A stretch of 64,000 nt of DNA. It comes from Mastacembelus armatus. Taxonomy: Eukaryota > Chordata > Actinopteri > Synbranchiformes > Mastacembelidae. The notes under the pieces are model-generated. The model worked only from the letters and a program-made list of their open reading frames with translations, was not told where the DNA came from and searched no databases. Where the stretch lies: contig NC_046654.1 in NCBI RefSeq assembly GCF_900324485.2, forward strand, positions 11,390,562 to 11,454,561, given 5' to 3'. Below, in pieces: positions 38,843 through 50,237 of this stretch (its first letter is position 1; the number at the start of each line of letters is the position of its first letter). Position numbers and translations under genes: made by a program.

Positions 38843-41000
38843 ATGTATCATAACGACCTGTCGCCTGACATGGATTCAGTCTCTCCCACCTGCCGGACAG
38901 AGTCTCCTGTCGGGACACTCAACCAGAAGACGCCAGATGAGACGAGCTCTCCAGCGTCCTCCTCAGAGAGCAATGCAAAGGTATGAATGTCTTCACCCAT
39001 GCAGCCCAGGGGGCAGATGATCCACCGCTGTCTAAACATCCACAGACTGGATGCCTCGATGCCTTTTATCTTCGTGATGGGGAGGGGGGAGGGGGAGAGA
39101 TGCAACTGATTGATAAGGTTTTAATGAACTCGGTTTCTTTAACGTCACTTTCATACATTCGATGGATCACTGAGCCAGAGATCAGTGCGGGTGGAAATGT
39201 GACAGAATAGCGCGGTGGCTCGGGTTGTTATGATTCTCACGTCCTGGGACCAAATGTGAGCGTGTCGATGCAGCGGTTCATTGAGAAAAATAAATCCATT
39301 CAGGAGACTCCACAGTATCTCTGCGTCAGTGTTGACGTCAGAAACAATGATAAAGTCAAATATTGATCCGGAGGAGGCTGTTTCTGGTTGGGTAGATTTC
39401 AAGAAAATATGGCTCACGCAGGCCACCCTGTGTTTTAGACTGTAAACGGGATTTGTCATTTTATTGATGATCGTCATTACACAAAAAAATCACTTGAAAC
39501 GGAATGAGAACAGAATAATTAAACGAATAATCTCTATTGTAGTCCTCATTGTCGGTTATTTCCATTTTTCAGGAGGTCTGCCAAGACATGAGCGTTCAAG
39601 ACGCTTCATTTGTTCCAACAGTCACTGCAATTTCCTCTACCCCAGATTTCCAGTGGATGGTCCAGCCTACGATTATCACATCTGTCTCCCCGTCTCTGGG
39701 CAGCAAGCGAGCCAATGAACAGCAAAGCTCTCACCAGGCAACACCCAAAGCAGGCGGGAATAAGGGAAAAAATGCTGCCAGAAAGGGGAAAACAGAGCAG
39801 GTAGGTGAGCTCAGATGAAGCCTACCTGCTATTGGACAGAGCAGTCAATAGCATCATTTATATATGCCAATCTGAATTCTCTATGTGCAGCAGGGCTATT
39901 GTGTATGCTCCTCTGCTGCCATATGCTGTCTATGTGCCTTCTTTAGGCAGTCAATTTATATTCAGGTCACAGCAAGTCTGCAACAATGGTCTATTTTTAG
40001 ACGCATTGCAGCGAAACATGCTTTTGCCATTCCTCAGAGGGTGAATTGGCAACGGATGCAGGTGGAATAGGAGGTGAAATGGCTGGATTGTTCAAGGTGA
40101 TGACTGAATTATTTCTTTTACATCTCAGCTGTCTCCAGAAGAGGAAGAGAAAAAAAGGATAAGGAGGGAGAGGAATAAAATGGCCGCGGCAAAGTGTCGC
40201 AACAGACGGAGGGAACTCACAGATACACTGCAAGCTGTAAGTAAACAGTGATGCATTTAGTCAGCTGTCATTTGCACCCACTGTTGTGTTTTTTCCCATG
40301 TGGATGATTCTGGATGTTCATCTATCTGAAGGAGGCAGACAAGCTGGAGGAGGAAAAAGCAGCCCTGGAGACAGAAATAGCCAACCTTCTCAAAGAAAAA
40401 GAGCGGCTTGAATTTATCCTTGCTACACATAAACCGGTGTGCCAAATGTCCGAAGAACTGGAGTCTATTTTCCAGGAGACCACGGGCTCCCCAGAGCTAC
40501 TGGCCGGTCCAGACGAGGACAGACTTCCAGATGATGGCACCCAGGAAGCTCCTTCGCTCCAGGACATGGACATCCCCAGTGATCCATCTACAGCCATCTC
40601 TGGGAACTCCAATATCTTGCTGTGTGCCAGTGCTGAAATCAACATCTGTGATCTCGAGCCCTCTCTGGACATTAAGGAGGGGCTGCTGGACAATGTGTTA
40701 CCCAGTTTGGAGGAGAAAACCCCCATGGAGACTGCTCGATCTGTGCCAGACATAGATCTGAGCAGCTCTCTTGGGGTCTCGGACTGGGAGACCCTGTACA
40801 AGTCCGTCTCCAATGACCTGGAGCCTCTCAGCACTCCCGTGGTGACCTCTACCCCCACCTGCAGCACCTACCTGTCTGTGTTCACATTTGCATGCCCTGA
40901 GCTGGACTCTCTTACAGAGGGACTAGACGGTCATAAAAGTGGAGGGAGCAAAGCTGAATCTGTTGATATCCTCAACTCACCGACTCTCTTGGCCTTATAA
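38843..41000 (+). CDS. fos: FOS, bZIP transcription factor (AP-1 subunit)
   Basis: Four exons, 38843-38980, 39573-39800, 40129-40236 and 40332-41000, encode 380 aa, the same length as human c-FOS. Conserved blocks are [20 protein letters not shown], the basic region [19 protein letters not shown], the leucine zipper ([20 protein letters not shown] then [20 protein letters not shown]), [32 protein letters not shown] and the terminal SPTLLAL. Exon phases are all 0, as in other FOS genes. FOS pairs with JUN proteins to bind AP-1 sites as an immediate-early response. Exon 1 is shorter and diverged relative to human. The 3' UTR has ATTTA-type AU-rich motifs and an AATAAA at 41633-41638. JDP2, another bZIP gene, follows on the same strand. 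Confidence 0.96.
39333..39340 (+). promoter_or_regulatory. Perfect CRE (TGACGTCA) in FOS intron 1
   Basis: TGACGTCA, the palindromic CREB/ATF site, lies about 350 bp into the first FOS intron. FOS intron 1 is known in mammals to carry regulatory sequence. Function here is inferred from the motif. Confidence 0.4.
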
Positions 41001-41639
41001 TGTGCAGAGGGAAATCACCAATTTGATCTCTGATTTTTTTTTTTTTTTTCTGTTTGCAGGTTACTGACTTTAAAATGATATCAACAACATATGCCACAGT
41101 ATGATGTAACACTTCAAAGAATACATTCATGAAACGTCTTATGTGTGACTAAACAAACATATAAACTTTCTCCAGATACATAGACAAGAGTGATTTAACT
41201 AAAAGCATGGCTTTTACTTTGAAAGGAGGGACTAAAGTAAGTTTTGATTTTACGCATGCTGAAAAATTCCAAATAATTTTTAAGGCTCATATATATCTGA
41301 TCTGTTACTAGATCTAAAGATGTAATGTGGAATTTAATGTTGCAGTACGGTTTTTGTGTTTTGGTTGTGAATCGTGTATTGATTGCTGTAAATCTTGTAT
41401 TTACATATTCATCCATGTTAAGTACCTGCATACCTCAATGTCATCAACTGTGGTTTGACCTCATTGTTAAAATGTTGAAAGTTTTCCATGAAAACATCCA
41501 GTGCTATATACTATATATCTTATCAAGATGTAACTTATGATTTATTTTTTTACCTTTCAGATTTTGACTTATTTAAGTTTAAAAATAAGTGAAATGAGCA
41601 TTGATTGCTTATCTATGCTGCTGAATAATTCCAATAAAC

Positions 41640-44162
41640 CTACATTGAGAGTGGTGTTTGTTGCTGGTGTTTGTAATCTGTCTGTAAGAAATCTATTTCC
41701 GACTCATTAAAATATTATTATTATTAAATTTGGTATTTTGGATGTTTGTATGTTGTTCCCCAACATTTGAACTTTGAGGATTTAATTCTACAAAGAAGCA
41801 GTAGAAGTTTTTCTTTGTGGAGTTATTTCTAGTAAGGCGTGTGACTTTCAGTAGCTTTTATTTTCTGTACCTCACATGGCATTTGTTTATTTCGGCTCAC
41901 TGTGGTTGTTCAGGGTTTGCGGCCGAGGCCTCACATCTGAGCCATATTGTGGCGTTGCAGCCTCAGTGTTTCTTTATGGGAGGAGCGGTGCGACTTCCCA
42001 CTTCTGCCCCCACTATGTACTTTTTCACATCCCTGCTTACGTTTGGCTGGCATAGCCCAGTTTCCGCATTCCCAAATCCTCCCAGATTGGGATCACGTTT
42101 AAAAATCGGGCTGATGCAACGATTCCCACTTTTTAAAATCTACTCTCGACCCTCGGCTGACCAGAAGAAAGGACATTTGTTGCACCTGGGATCAAAGTCA
42201 GGTCGGTATAACTACAAAACTTATAAAACCAGAGCTGAATCTTTTTTTTTTTTTTTTTAACATGCTGAGCAGCTTCTTGGCGCGCCGCGCATAGGTCAGA
42301 ACCAGCACAGTCTGTGAGCAGGTCTGCGGTGTTTTCGCTTATACGCGGCATTTCTGTGCGTCCTTCCACTTTTACGCGTTTTGATGTTCGGGAACAGACC
42401 TGACACCTCGCTGAGCATGCCACATACGGATCGCTTTCTTTTGTTTCTCACGCTTCTCTCGCAGGGAACCACGTCGTGCACAATGCAGAACAAAATGTTC
42501 TTATTTGCTGTGGTCCAGCGATCACATTAGTGCTGCACGGTGGACCCGGTGTAACCAAAGCGCGATCCGTTCCGAGCCAAAGGCTGTAAGGTTTTATCAC
42601 CGCGGCTCTCTTGAAGGAAAGACGAAGTTACGTAAGATAAATGCCGCACTGATGAAAAACTTCCGCTTTCAACTTGAGTAGTGGCTTTATTATGCGTGTT
42701 GTATGTAATCGACTGCACATGTAGGCAGGATGCGCTACTGCAAAAACCTCTACCCATAAACCCCTGGTTTTCTCACATAAAAGTGCAAGGAGTTATAGAT
42801 AAATAATAATAAATCAATCAGTGTACGTTAATAGGTTCATGGCAGCTTCAGGGGTATAACATCAGGGATTTATAGCAGTTGTATATACAAGTGACACTCA
42901 TTGGACCCCTCTGTGTGTGTGTGAGAGTCCCCTTTATAAAAACAAATGTTAAAGAACCATGATGTTCATGTGGGTTTGTGGCCATTTGAAACTACTGTTC
43001 TCATGTGTGCAGTTAGAGCCGTGCTCTACTTCACCAGCATGTTGCAGCATCTTCAACACAGAAATGTTGCTGGGTTATGGCCATGTGTGCCTGCAGGAGT
43101 TCCACTTTGTCATTGTGACCTATAGTTTGGGGAAGTGTAAAAATCGAAAGTTATTATCATCATGTGCGATTCTCAGTTTGGATGTAAGTTTATGTTCTCT
43201 TTAACAGATGACTATAGATGACTTTAGAGTTGTATTTCTAGATGCTAACTAGGCAGTGGTTGTGTGTAGTGGTGTTTTTGTCATGTATTGACTGTTGTTT
43301 TTGTAAAGCGGGTTAAAGGTCTGAGTAATTGACCTTCTGTAGCCGTTTTTTTGGCTGCATCATGTGGCTTGGGAAATCTGCTGAGCTGTTGTAGTCATTT
43401 CCTGTGTGTTTGGCTCACTTTGCTCATACACCGCTCTCATTGTCTTCAGATGTAATGAAATGTCCATGTTCAGCAGTTTCAAATAAACCTATCTGTCAGT
43501 AGCGGACAGTACAAAACAGAAAATTATATTTAGCACAAAACTAAAAGTGACATCTTTAGTTTTTTTTTTTATTTTTATTTTTATTTTTTTATTTGGCTAA
43601 GCAGTAGACAACAAGTTGAATTTGGGTTCACGTCTTATATGCTGTATTTTGGCAACTACGCTCCACTCCCTTGACATTTAGTCTCATAACGAGGAAACCA
43701 CAGTTAATGGGTATTTCTTGGCACTGACTAACTTTAGCTCCCATTAGAATAAAGGGGAAATTGTCTACTTTGTACACTGTTGTTCATCTCTATTTTGGCC
43801 TTTGGGGATTAAATAAGGGAAAATCTTGCCAGGATCTCTGTAAATGGTGGTATATTCATTCAACAAAAAGAAGCAAAATAATAAAATACCCTAATGAGAG
43901 CAGCCTGCAGCTCCTGCAACAGGCCAGCAATTCATCACAGTAAGGGCAGTTTGGCCGGTAACAGTCTGCAGGTCAAATAAAGCACTTCTTTATCAATTTG
44001 TTTTCAATTTGTTCATATAAAAAGCCTGTTTTCTACCCTCATACCATAACAAAATGCCCGGTACTTTCTGTAACAAACACAGCAGACAGCGTTTTATGTG
44101 TTTTTCATTGATCTGGTTTAGTTGTTGTCTGAGTATGTCTCCCATTTTCTCCTTCCTCCTAG
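41640..44162. other. FOS-JDP2 spacer with probable JDP2 upstream promoter
   Basis: No coding exon recognised. The part 42250-42640 is relatively rich in CpG (GGCGCGCCGCGC) and ends with the palindrome TTACGTAA at 42628-42635, a bZIP-type site. It may be the promoter and non-coding first exon of JDP2, whose start-codon exon begins at a splice acceptor (44161-44162). T-rich runs lie at about 42241-42258 and 43560-43590. Confidence 0.35.
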
Positions 44163-44188
44163 CTGTGGTCACGACCGAGTCTGACACG

Positions 44189-46165
44189 ATGCCAGGACAA
44201 ATCCCAGATCCTTCTGTGACAGCAGGCTCCCTACCCAGCCTCGGCCCACTGGCTGGGATCTCAGCCACAACACTGACTGACAAGCTCAAATTTGGTGACC
44301 TCCAGGACTTTGGGACAATGCTGTCACCTTTGCACTTCCTGGACAGTCTGGGGAAAAGGCCCCTGGTCATCAAAACAGAGGTATATGACACATTGAGCAG
44401 ATGGTAACTAATATTCTATGACATTGTTTTGACAAATTTACTTTGGTATGTCCTTTTTTATGAGATAGAACCGCAGAATAAACAACAGATCCAACAAATC
44501 AAAAACACTATTTTAAATTTATCATGCGTATTCAAACTTCATTGTATGTTTAATGTCCTCTACACAGTATATGATAAACAGGTTTGGTTGAAGAAAAAAC
44601 ACACTATGGTGTCATATCTTAATCAAGGGGACCACCTAGTGGGCACAAATGAGCATATCTCTGTAGTTAAATATACTGTGTGGATAAAATATGAACTGTA
44701 AAATGTAAATCAGAAAAATATCTTAGTAGCGCTATTAGACTAACACTGCAGACAAGACATAATGTATTTACTTTTTGTGAAGGTCCCATGCTGCATTGCT
44801 GCCTAGACTAGTAGATTTCACACACTGATATTGAAGTTATGTAGGAAGTTGTATTAATACCTGCATCCATTACGTTGGTACATACATACACTTTGACTTA
44901 TTTATTAGTTTTAATTTAATGTGGATTTTTAATTTACATATTTATCATAATTCAGCATGCTTACTTTATTTAACTCGTGTTCCACTAAAAAGACATGGCA
45001 GTCATTGTGATTAGTGAGATGTGGCTGGACAAATACTGCAAGTTCAATGACGAGGCTAAATACACTTGGTCACGTAGTCTTCGCTCACTCATGCTGAAGC
45101 TGTGAAAGAACAACAGTCGTATTAGGTCTATAGAAAAGTAAATATTGATAATGGCAGTGAAGAAAGCTCAAGAGTAATTCCATTATAATTAAATAATATA
45201 CCACAAAGTGTATAAGTAAGAGAAATATTGTAAGTAGGAAGAATATGTCATTCATTCCCAAACTTGGAGAGTCTTTCAGTTCAAAGCAGGTTCATCATAG
45301 CCTAATATGTCGTCAAACTATTTTCACTGCGCTTTTCTTTAGAGAGATGAAGAGGAAGAGAGGAGGAAACGAAGGCGAGAGAAAAACAAAGTTGCTGCAG
45401 CTCGATGTCGAAACAAAAAGAAAGAGAGGACAGATTATCTACAGAAGGTGAGATGTACCTTTGGAATCACTTTGGGCAATTCCCACTTGCACTAATTGTA
45501 TCCATGTTTCCCTCACTTGTCTATTCCTTGTGTCTTAATCCCTTGGGCATGAGATGCAAAGAAAAGAATAAAGGAGAGAGAAGCAGGGAAACATGCTTTA
45601 AGATACATGAGATGATTCCTCCAATACTTAATGTGCAACGTCCAATCACAAACTGATTTCCAATAAAGGGGCGTGTCAATCTGGAGCAGACTTCCATGAA
45701 GGATGTGCTCATGCATCCTGGGCTATAGCGCTTCGTCAGCCTCCTCGCTCCTCAGAGCAGAAATAGGAGTTTTGGGATGTCCTGCATCATGGCAGACCAA
45801 AACAACAACAGGTTGACCAAGGATCTAGGAGTAATAAAATAAGGGAATTAAGATTCAGCCTCTGTCATTATTTGCCATGGCCCCCGTCACTTGATCTTAT
45901 CTGTTGCTATGATTGAAACAACTTTCCTACTTTATCCTTACCCTGCTTATTTCTCCCTCTTCCCTCCATCCTCTCCCAGGAATCAGAGAGACTAGAGATG
46001 TTAAACTCTGACCTTAAAGCCCAGATTGAGGAGCTGAAGCTTGAACGACAGCAACTGATCCTCATGCTTAACCGCCATCGCCCCACGTGTATTGTCAGAA
46101 CAGATAGTGTCAAAACCCCAGAGAGCGAGGTGAACCCTCTGCTGCAGCAGCTGGAGGCCAAGTGA
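44189..46165 (+). CDS. jdp2: JDP2, Jun dimerization protein 2 (bZIP repressor)
   Basis: Three coding exons, 44189-44380, 45343-45447 and 45980-46165, encode 160 aa (human 163). It opens MPGQIPDPSVTAGSLPSLGP, as in mammalian JDP2. The basic region is RRKRRREKNKVAAARCRNKK and the zipper runs through SERLEMLNSDLKAQIEELKL. It ends NRHRPTCIVRTDSVKTPESE and NPLLQQLEAK. JDP2 dimerises with JUN and ATF2 and represses AP-1 and CRE sites in the nucleus. The start-codon exon has 26 non-coding bases (44163-44188) after its acceptor, so there is an upstream non-coding exon. The long 3' UTR probably ends at the AATAAA at 47335-47340. BATF, its close relative and neighbour in mammals, has the same fold but lacks this N-terminus, so I prefer JDP2. 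Confidence 0.95.
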
Positions 46166-48001
46166 AGGTTTGACGACTTTCTGCAGTTTACAGCTGAGCA
46201 GAAGCAGCCAACTAGCAGCACTTAGCTTCAGACCTCAGTCATGGAGAAGAACCAGCAGAGCCCTCCTACCTTAAATTACTGAGTACTACACCACAGAATG
46301 TGGATCCAATAGGATTGGACAAGTCTGTTGACAGTTAAATCCAGCATTTTTCCTCCTCTCTCTTGCTTTGCCATCCACTTGTCATTTTGGTCGCCATAGC
46401 TTCACCTCTTGTCAGTTTGAGGTTAGACAAGAAAAACTGACACACACACTCACACACAGCTTTTGGCAGATTACCGTAACTTTAGCCCACTTGGCGTCAC
46501 TTCAACATATTTCAGCTTTTCGGCTATTTCAGTTTGGTAGCAGAAAATGTTCCATTTCTAAAAAAACATAATTAGGTAATGTAATCTCAATAATGTCAGT
46601 AATTCATTTGAGTGATTTCCAAATGAATTCTCTACTTTTGTGGATTTTATTTTTTGGTATTTTAAAAATGATCTACATTTGAGTACAGGTGTGTGCAATA
46701 AGGCATTATAATATACAACCGTTTTAACACATTTCAATTACTTTATGTCACCAATGGTTTCCTGTGTGACCAGGCTAAAAAAAGGCATCTTGTTTCAATA
46801 ACGTTGCATTGTTTCTGTTTCTGTAGGGGCCAAAATTACTGGGATGGTCTGGCCCATGTTAACATGCATTCTGGCCGTCATTTGACATTAAACACAACTA
46901 GGACAAGGGAGCGAGAGAATAAACACATTCAGGAAAGTAAAAAAAAAAACGAATACTAGAATGCATAAACCATCACATACTAATTTTTTTTGCTTTTTAC
47001 TCTAATGTGCTCACTCAGTTTTAAAATATAGTCCAGATTTGACCAAAGCAGCTGGCCACACCTATACACACAATCAGACTCCTTGTTTACCACATAATTC
47101 TACAGTTTCTGGTCCTTTTTGTTCATTCAAACATTTGGTGGCAGAGTGGTCGATCCATTTGTTTTCTTTATTGCTATGTTTTGGCGCAGGCGTCATGTAT
47201 GCACATATATGAACTGTTTACATTGTACTTTATTTTCTATTACCATAATATTACTACCAATTATGTTTTTTTTAATACTTTTGTATATGATGTTATATGA
47301 ACATATAAGCTATCTCATTTTGTATTTCCTCAAGAAATAAATGTTTAGTTTTTTTTTTAATTGAAATTTTTCTTGAGTCCTGCTAAATTGTAAAATATCC
47401 ATTAGGTGGTAAATGGTGCCACCTGTGGGCCAGCAGTACAGCTGTAAGACACACGTTTGCTTTTATTTCTGCTGGATCTTGTAAATCGATTAAAACAGGA
47501 GTAATTCCCAGCACGTACTAATAGCAAGTACAAGGAAAAGCACTCATTGTTCTTACAGTTGGTATTAACAAATCTTTGACTGAGGCCAAACGGGTAGAGA
47601 GGTCACAGCTACCTTATAATAAATGAGAATATCAATTACAGAAGGCTGCTTCAAATACCATTTTATAGTTTATATGTTGTGTCTGTGTTGACTGGATGTA
47701 GAAGTCCCAGTCAACAGTCACGTTCTTTTCTTATCTCAGCAGCGGGGTGGAGTAAAACTCAGCCCGGTTTGTGTGTGTGTAATAAAAGCCATTTGGGAGA
47801 GCGCAAGTGCTGAATGAACTTCTGGAGCCCAAGTCAGTGGCAGGAAACTAATGTCTGTGGCAAATGAATGATCGTTGCTCTGTCACATGGAACATTTGTA
47901 ACAGCTGCTTGATTTTTTCACTTCTGTAATTTTATTGGCGCGGTCGGTGCAGTTTAAAGACGGAAACTGGAAAACGGCGCTGGTTTTAACTGAAGGAGAC
48001 A
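46166..48001. other. JDP2 3' UTR and FLVCR2 upstream region
   Basis: 3' UTR of JDP2 to about 47360, then AT-rich spacer. From about 47930 the sequence becomes GC-rich (TTGGCGCGGTCGG) ahead of the first FLVCR2 start codon. No BATF exon is present. Confidence 0.5.
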
Positions 48002-50197
48002 ATGGTGGATAATACGCGGGCTTCACCGGGCAGGAGCGCACAGGACTCGAACGGTCCACGTCTGGGAGCGAATGCGTCGGACCAAACTGGGAGCAGCAGC
48101 ATCCCAAACGGTAACGGTGGCTCCGCGGCCACTACGCGTCTGTACAACAAGCGTTGGGCGATTGTGTTACTGTTTAGCTCCTACTCCCTGAACAATGCGT
48201 ACCAGTGGATCCAGTACGGGATTATCAGCAACATCATCATGAAGTTCTACAGAGTGGAAGCCTTCGCCGTGGACTGGCTGTCCATGATCTTCATGCTCAC
48301 CTACATCCCGTTCATCTTCCCGGTCACCTGGCTCCTGGAAAAGAAAGGGCTGCGCGTCACGGCACTGATGGCCAACGCGCTCAACTGCGCCGGGACATGG
48401 ATCAAGGTGGCCAGCGTCAGCCCCGACCTGTTCGGGGTAACCATGCTCGGACAGTTTGTAAGTTCCCTGTCGCAGGTCTTCATCCTCGGCATGCCCTCCC
48501 GCCTGGCGTCGGTTTGGTTCGGGGCGGATGAGGTTTCCACCGCCTGCTCCATTGGAGTTTTTGGGAATCAGGTGACGCAAAGGGACCCGCTACCCACTAC
48601 ACTACACGAACCTAATATAACCATTCAACTTAGCTTACCTGCTAATACACCACACCAGTAAGACCCTTTACTTACAGTTTTTTACAATCGTTAGGACACA
48701 TTTCTCAATACTACAGTCACTTTTTCAAAACTCTTCACACAGTCTGCACAACAGCAACCGTGGATTATTTTTCATCGCTTTGGCACAACATGGATTCATT
48801 GACTGCTTCTTTCAAATTCCATGAATTCTTTTCTCATTTCGACTCAACTGTCAAAACTCTGTGTACCTACAGGCCAGTTTACATACTCTTTTCAAAATGA
48901 TTAAACTTGAGTTCAAAACAATAACATAATACAAAACTGAATAAAACAGCAATTTTCTGCATATCTATAATAATGTTTTATTAAAATATATTTAGAAAAA
49001 AATGAAACGCTATCAAAAGTACTACCGTTTACAGCAAAATGTATGTTTGTAGCTGAAGACCTACACATGTGTTACTCCTTTACATAATTTCATTACCATC
49101 TATAAAAAGGGGACAATTTAGGAATAATTTGCATTGTGATGTAAACATGGACCAATCAGGTTCATACATAGAGAAGTGGCTGAAAGAGCAAGAGGGAGAC
49201 TTATGTGTTGTGAAAGAAGAATAAGAGGAAGATCAAGAGCTGTTGTCTCAGATCAGGGCAACTATAATTGATCATGTAATAAATCATGGAGGTGGAAGGT
49301 TTATGACCACCAACCTCATGATCAAATGTCACTCCTGGATGCAATGAATGCAGCATACCTGGACATATCAGCAGAAGATTGCCAGGGATGGGTCAGGCAT
49401 GCCAAAAGATTCTTCCCTAGGTGTATTGCCCTAGATGACATACTGCGTCATGTCTAATTCATTCCTGTAACATATACTTTGGTGTAAACAGTAGTCCTAA
49501 GTAGGTGTCCTTCTTTTACAGAAGGAAACATTGTTTAATGCCACCTGTTAGTGTTTTTTAGGTCTTACTTTTATAGATGACCAAGTGTGCCTGTTAACTA
49601 CAACCCTTGCTAGTGTTATGAAAGAATGAGCTGGTCTGAGACACGTATGAAGTGTTTTGAGAGTTGTTGTGCATTTTGAATGTGAAATGAACTGCAGTGC
49701 CAAGCTGAAAGATGGTTAGGAGAAGTGTGTGAAGAGTTTGGAAAATGTGACTTTGGTATTGACAAATGTGTCCTAGCAATTGTAAAAAACTGTAAGTAAA
49801 AGCGTAAATACCACAGTAATAATAAGTAATAATACAAGTGAAAGTCTGCACACAAACCTACAGAAGCTTTAGCAGGCAAATACACTTGAAATAGAGTAAA
49901 AGTACTTAATGAGACATCTTACATAAATGAAATGTGATGATATATTATTCTGAAATTTAGTGAAGTCAAAGTATGAAGCAGCAGAAAATGGAAATAAAGT
50001 ACAAATATCTTAAAATTGTAAAATATATTTTCCAAACAAACCAGTATTATTTATTATCATTTTAATTCCCAGTAACGATTGGTTGTCAATGTTCATTGAT
50101 TTACTGGATACATATTTGCAATAACAGGAAGTGAGACCGAATACACGTTATACACTTTTACTTTTTATTGTGCATATGTCCTGTGACTGAAGTAAAC

Positions 50198-50237
<40 letters not shown>

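Noticed and set aside
40322-40867. A 181-codon open frame on the minus strand
   Set aside because: It is the antisense of FOS exon 4, which encodes the conserved zipper and C-terminus.
41817-42260. A 147-codon open frame between FOS and JDP2
   Set aside because: No known motif, no splice context, and its end is translated from a T run. I treat the region as spacer and possible JDP2 promoter.
46166-48001. BATF expected from mammalian gene order
   Set aside because: No bZIP basic region or zipper is present between JDP2 and FLVCR2. The upstream bZIP gene matches JDP2 at both ends.
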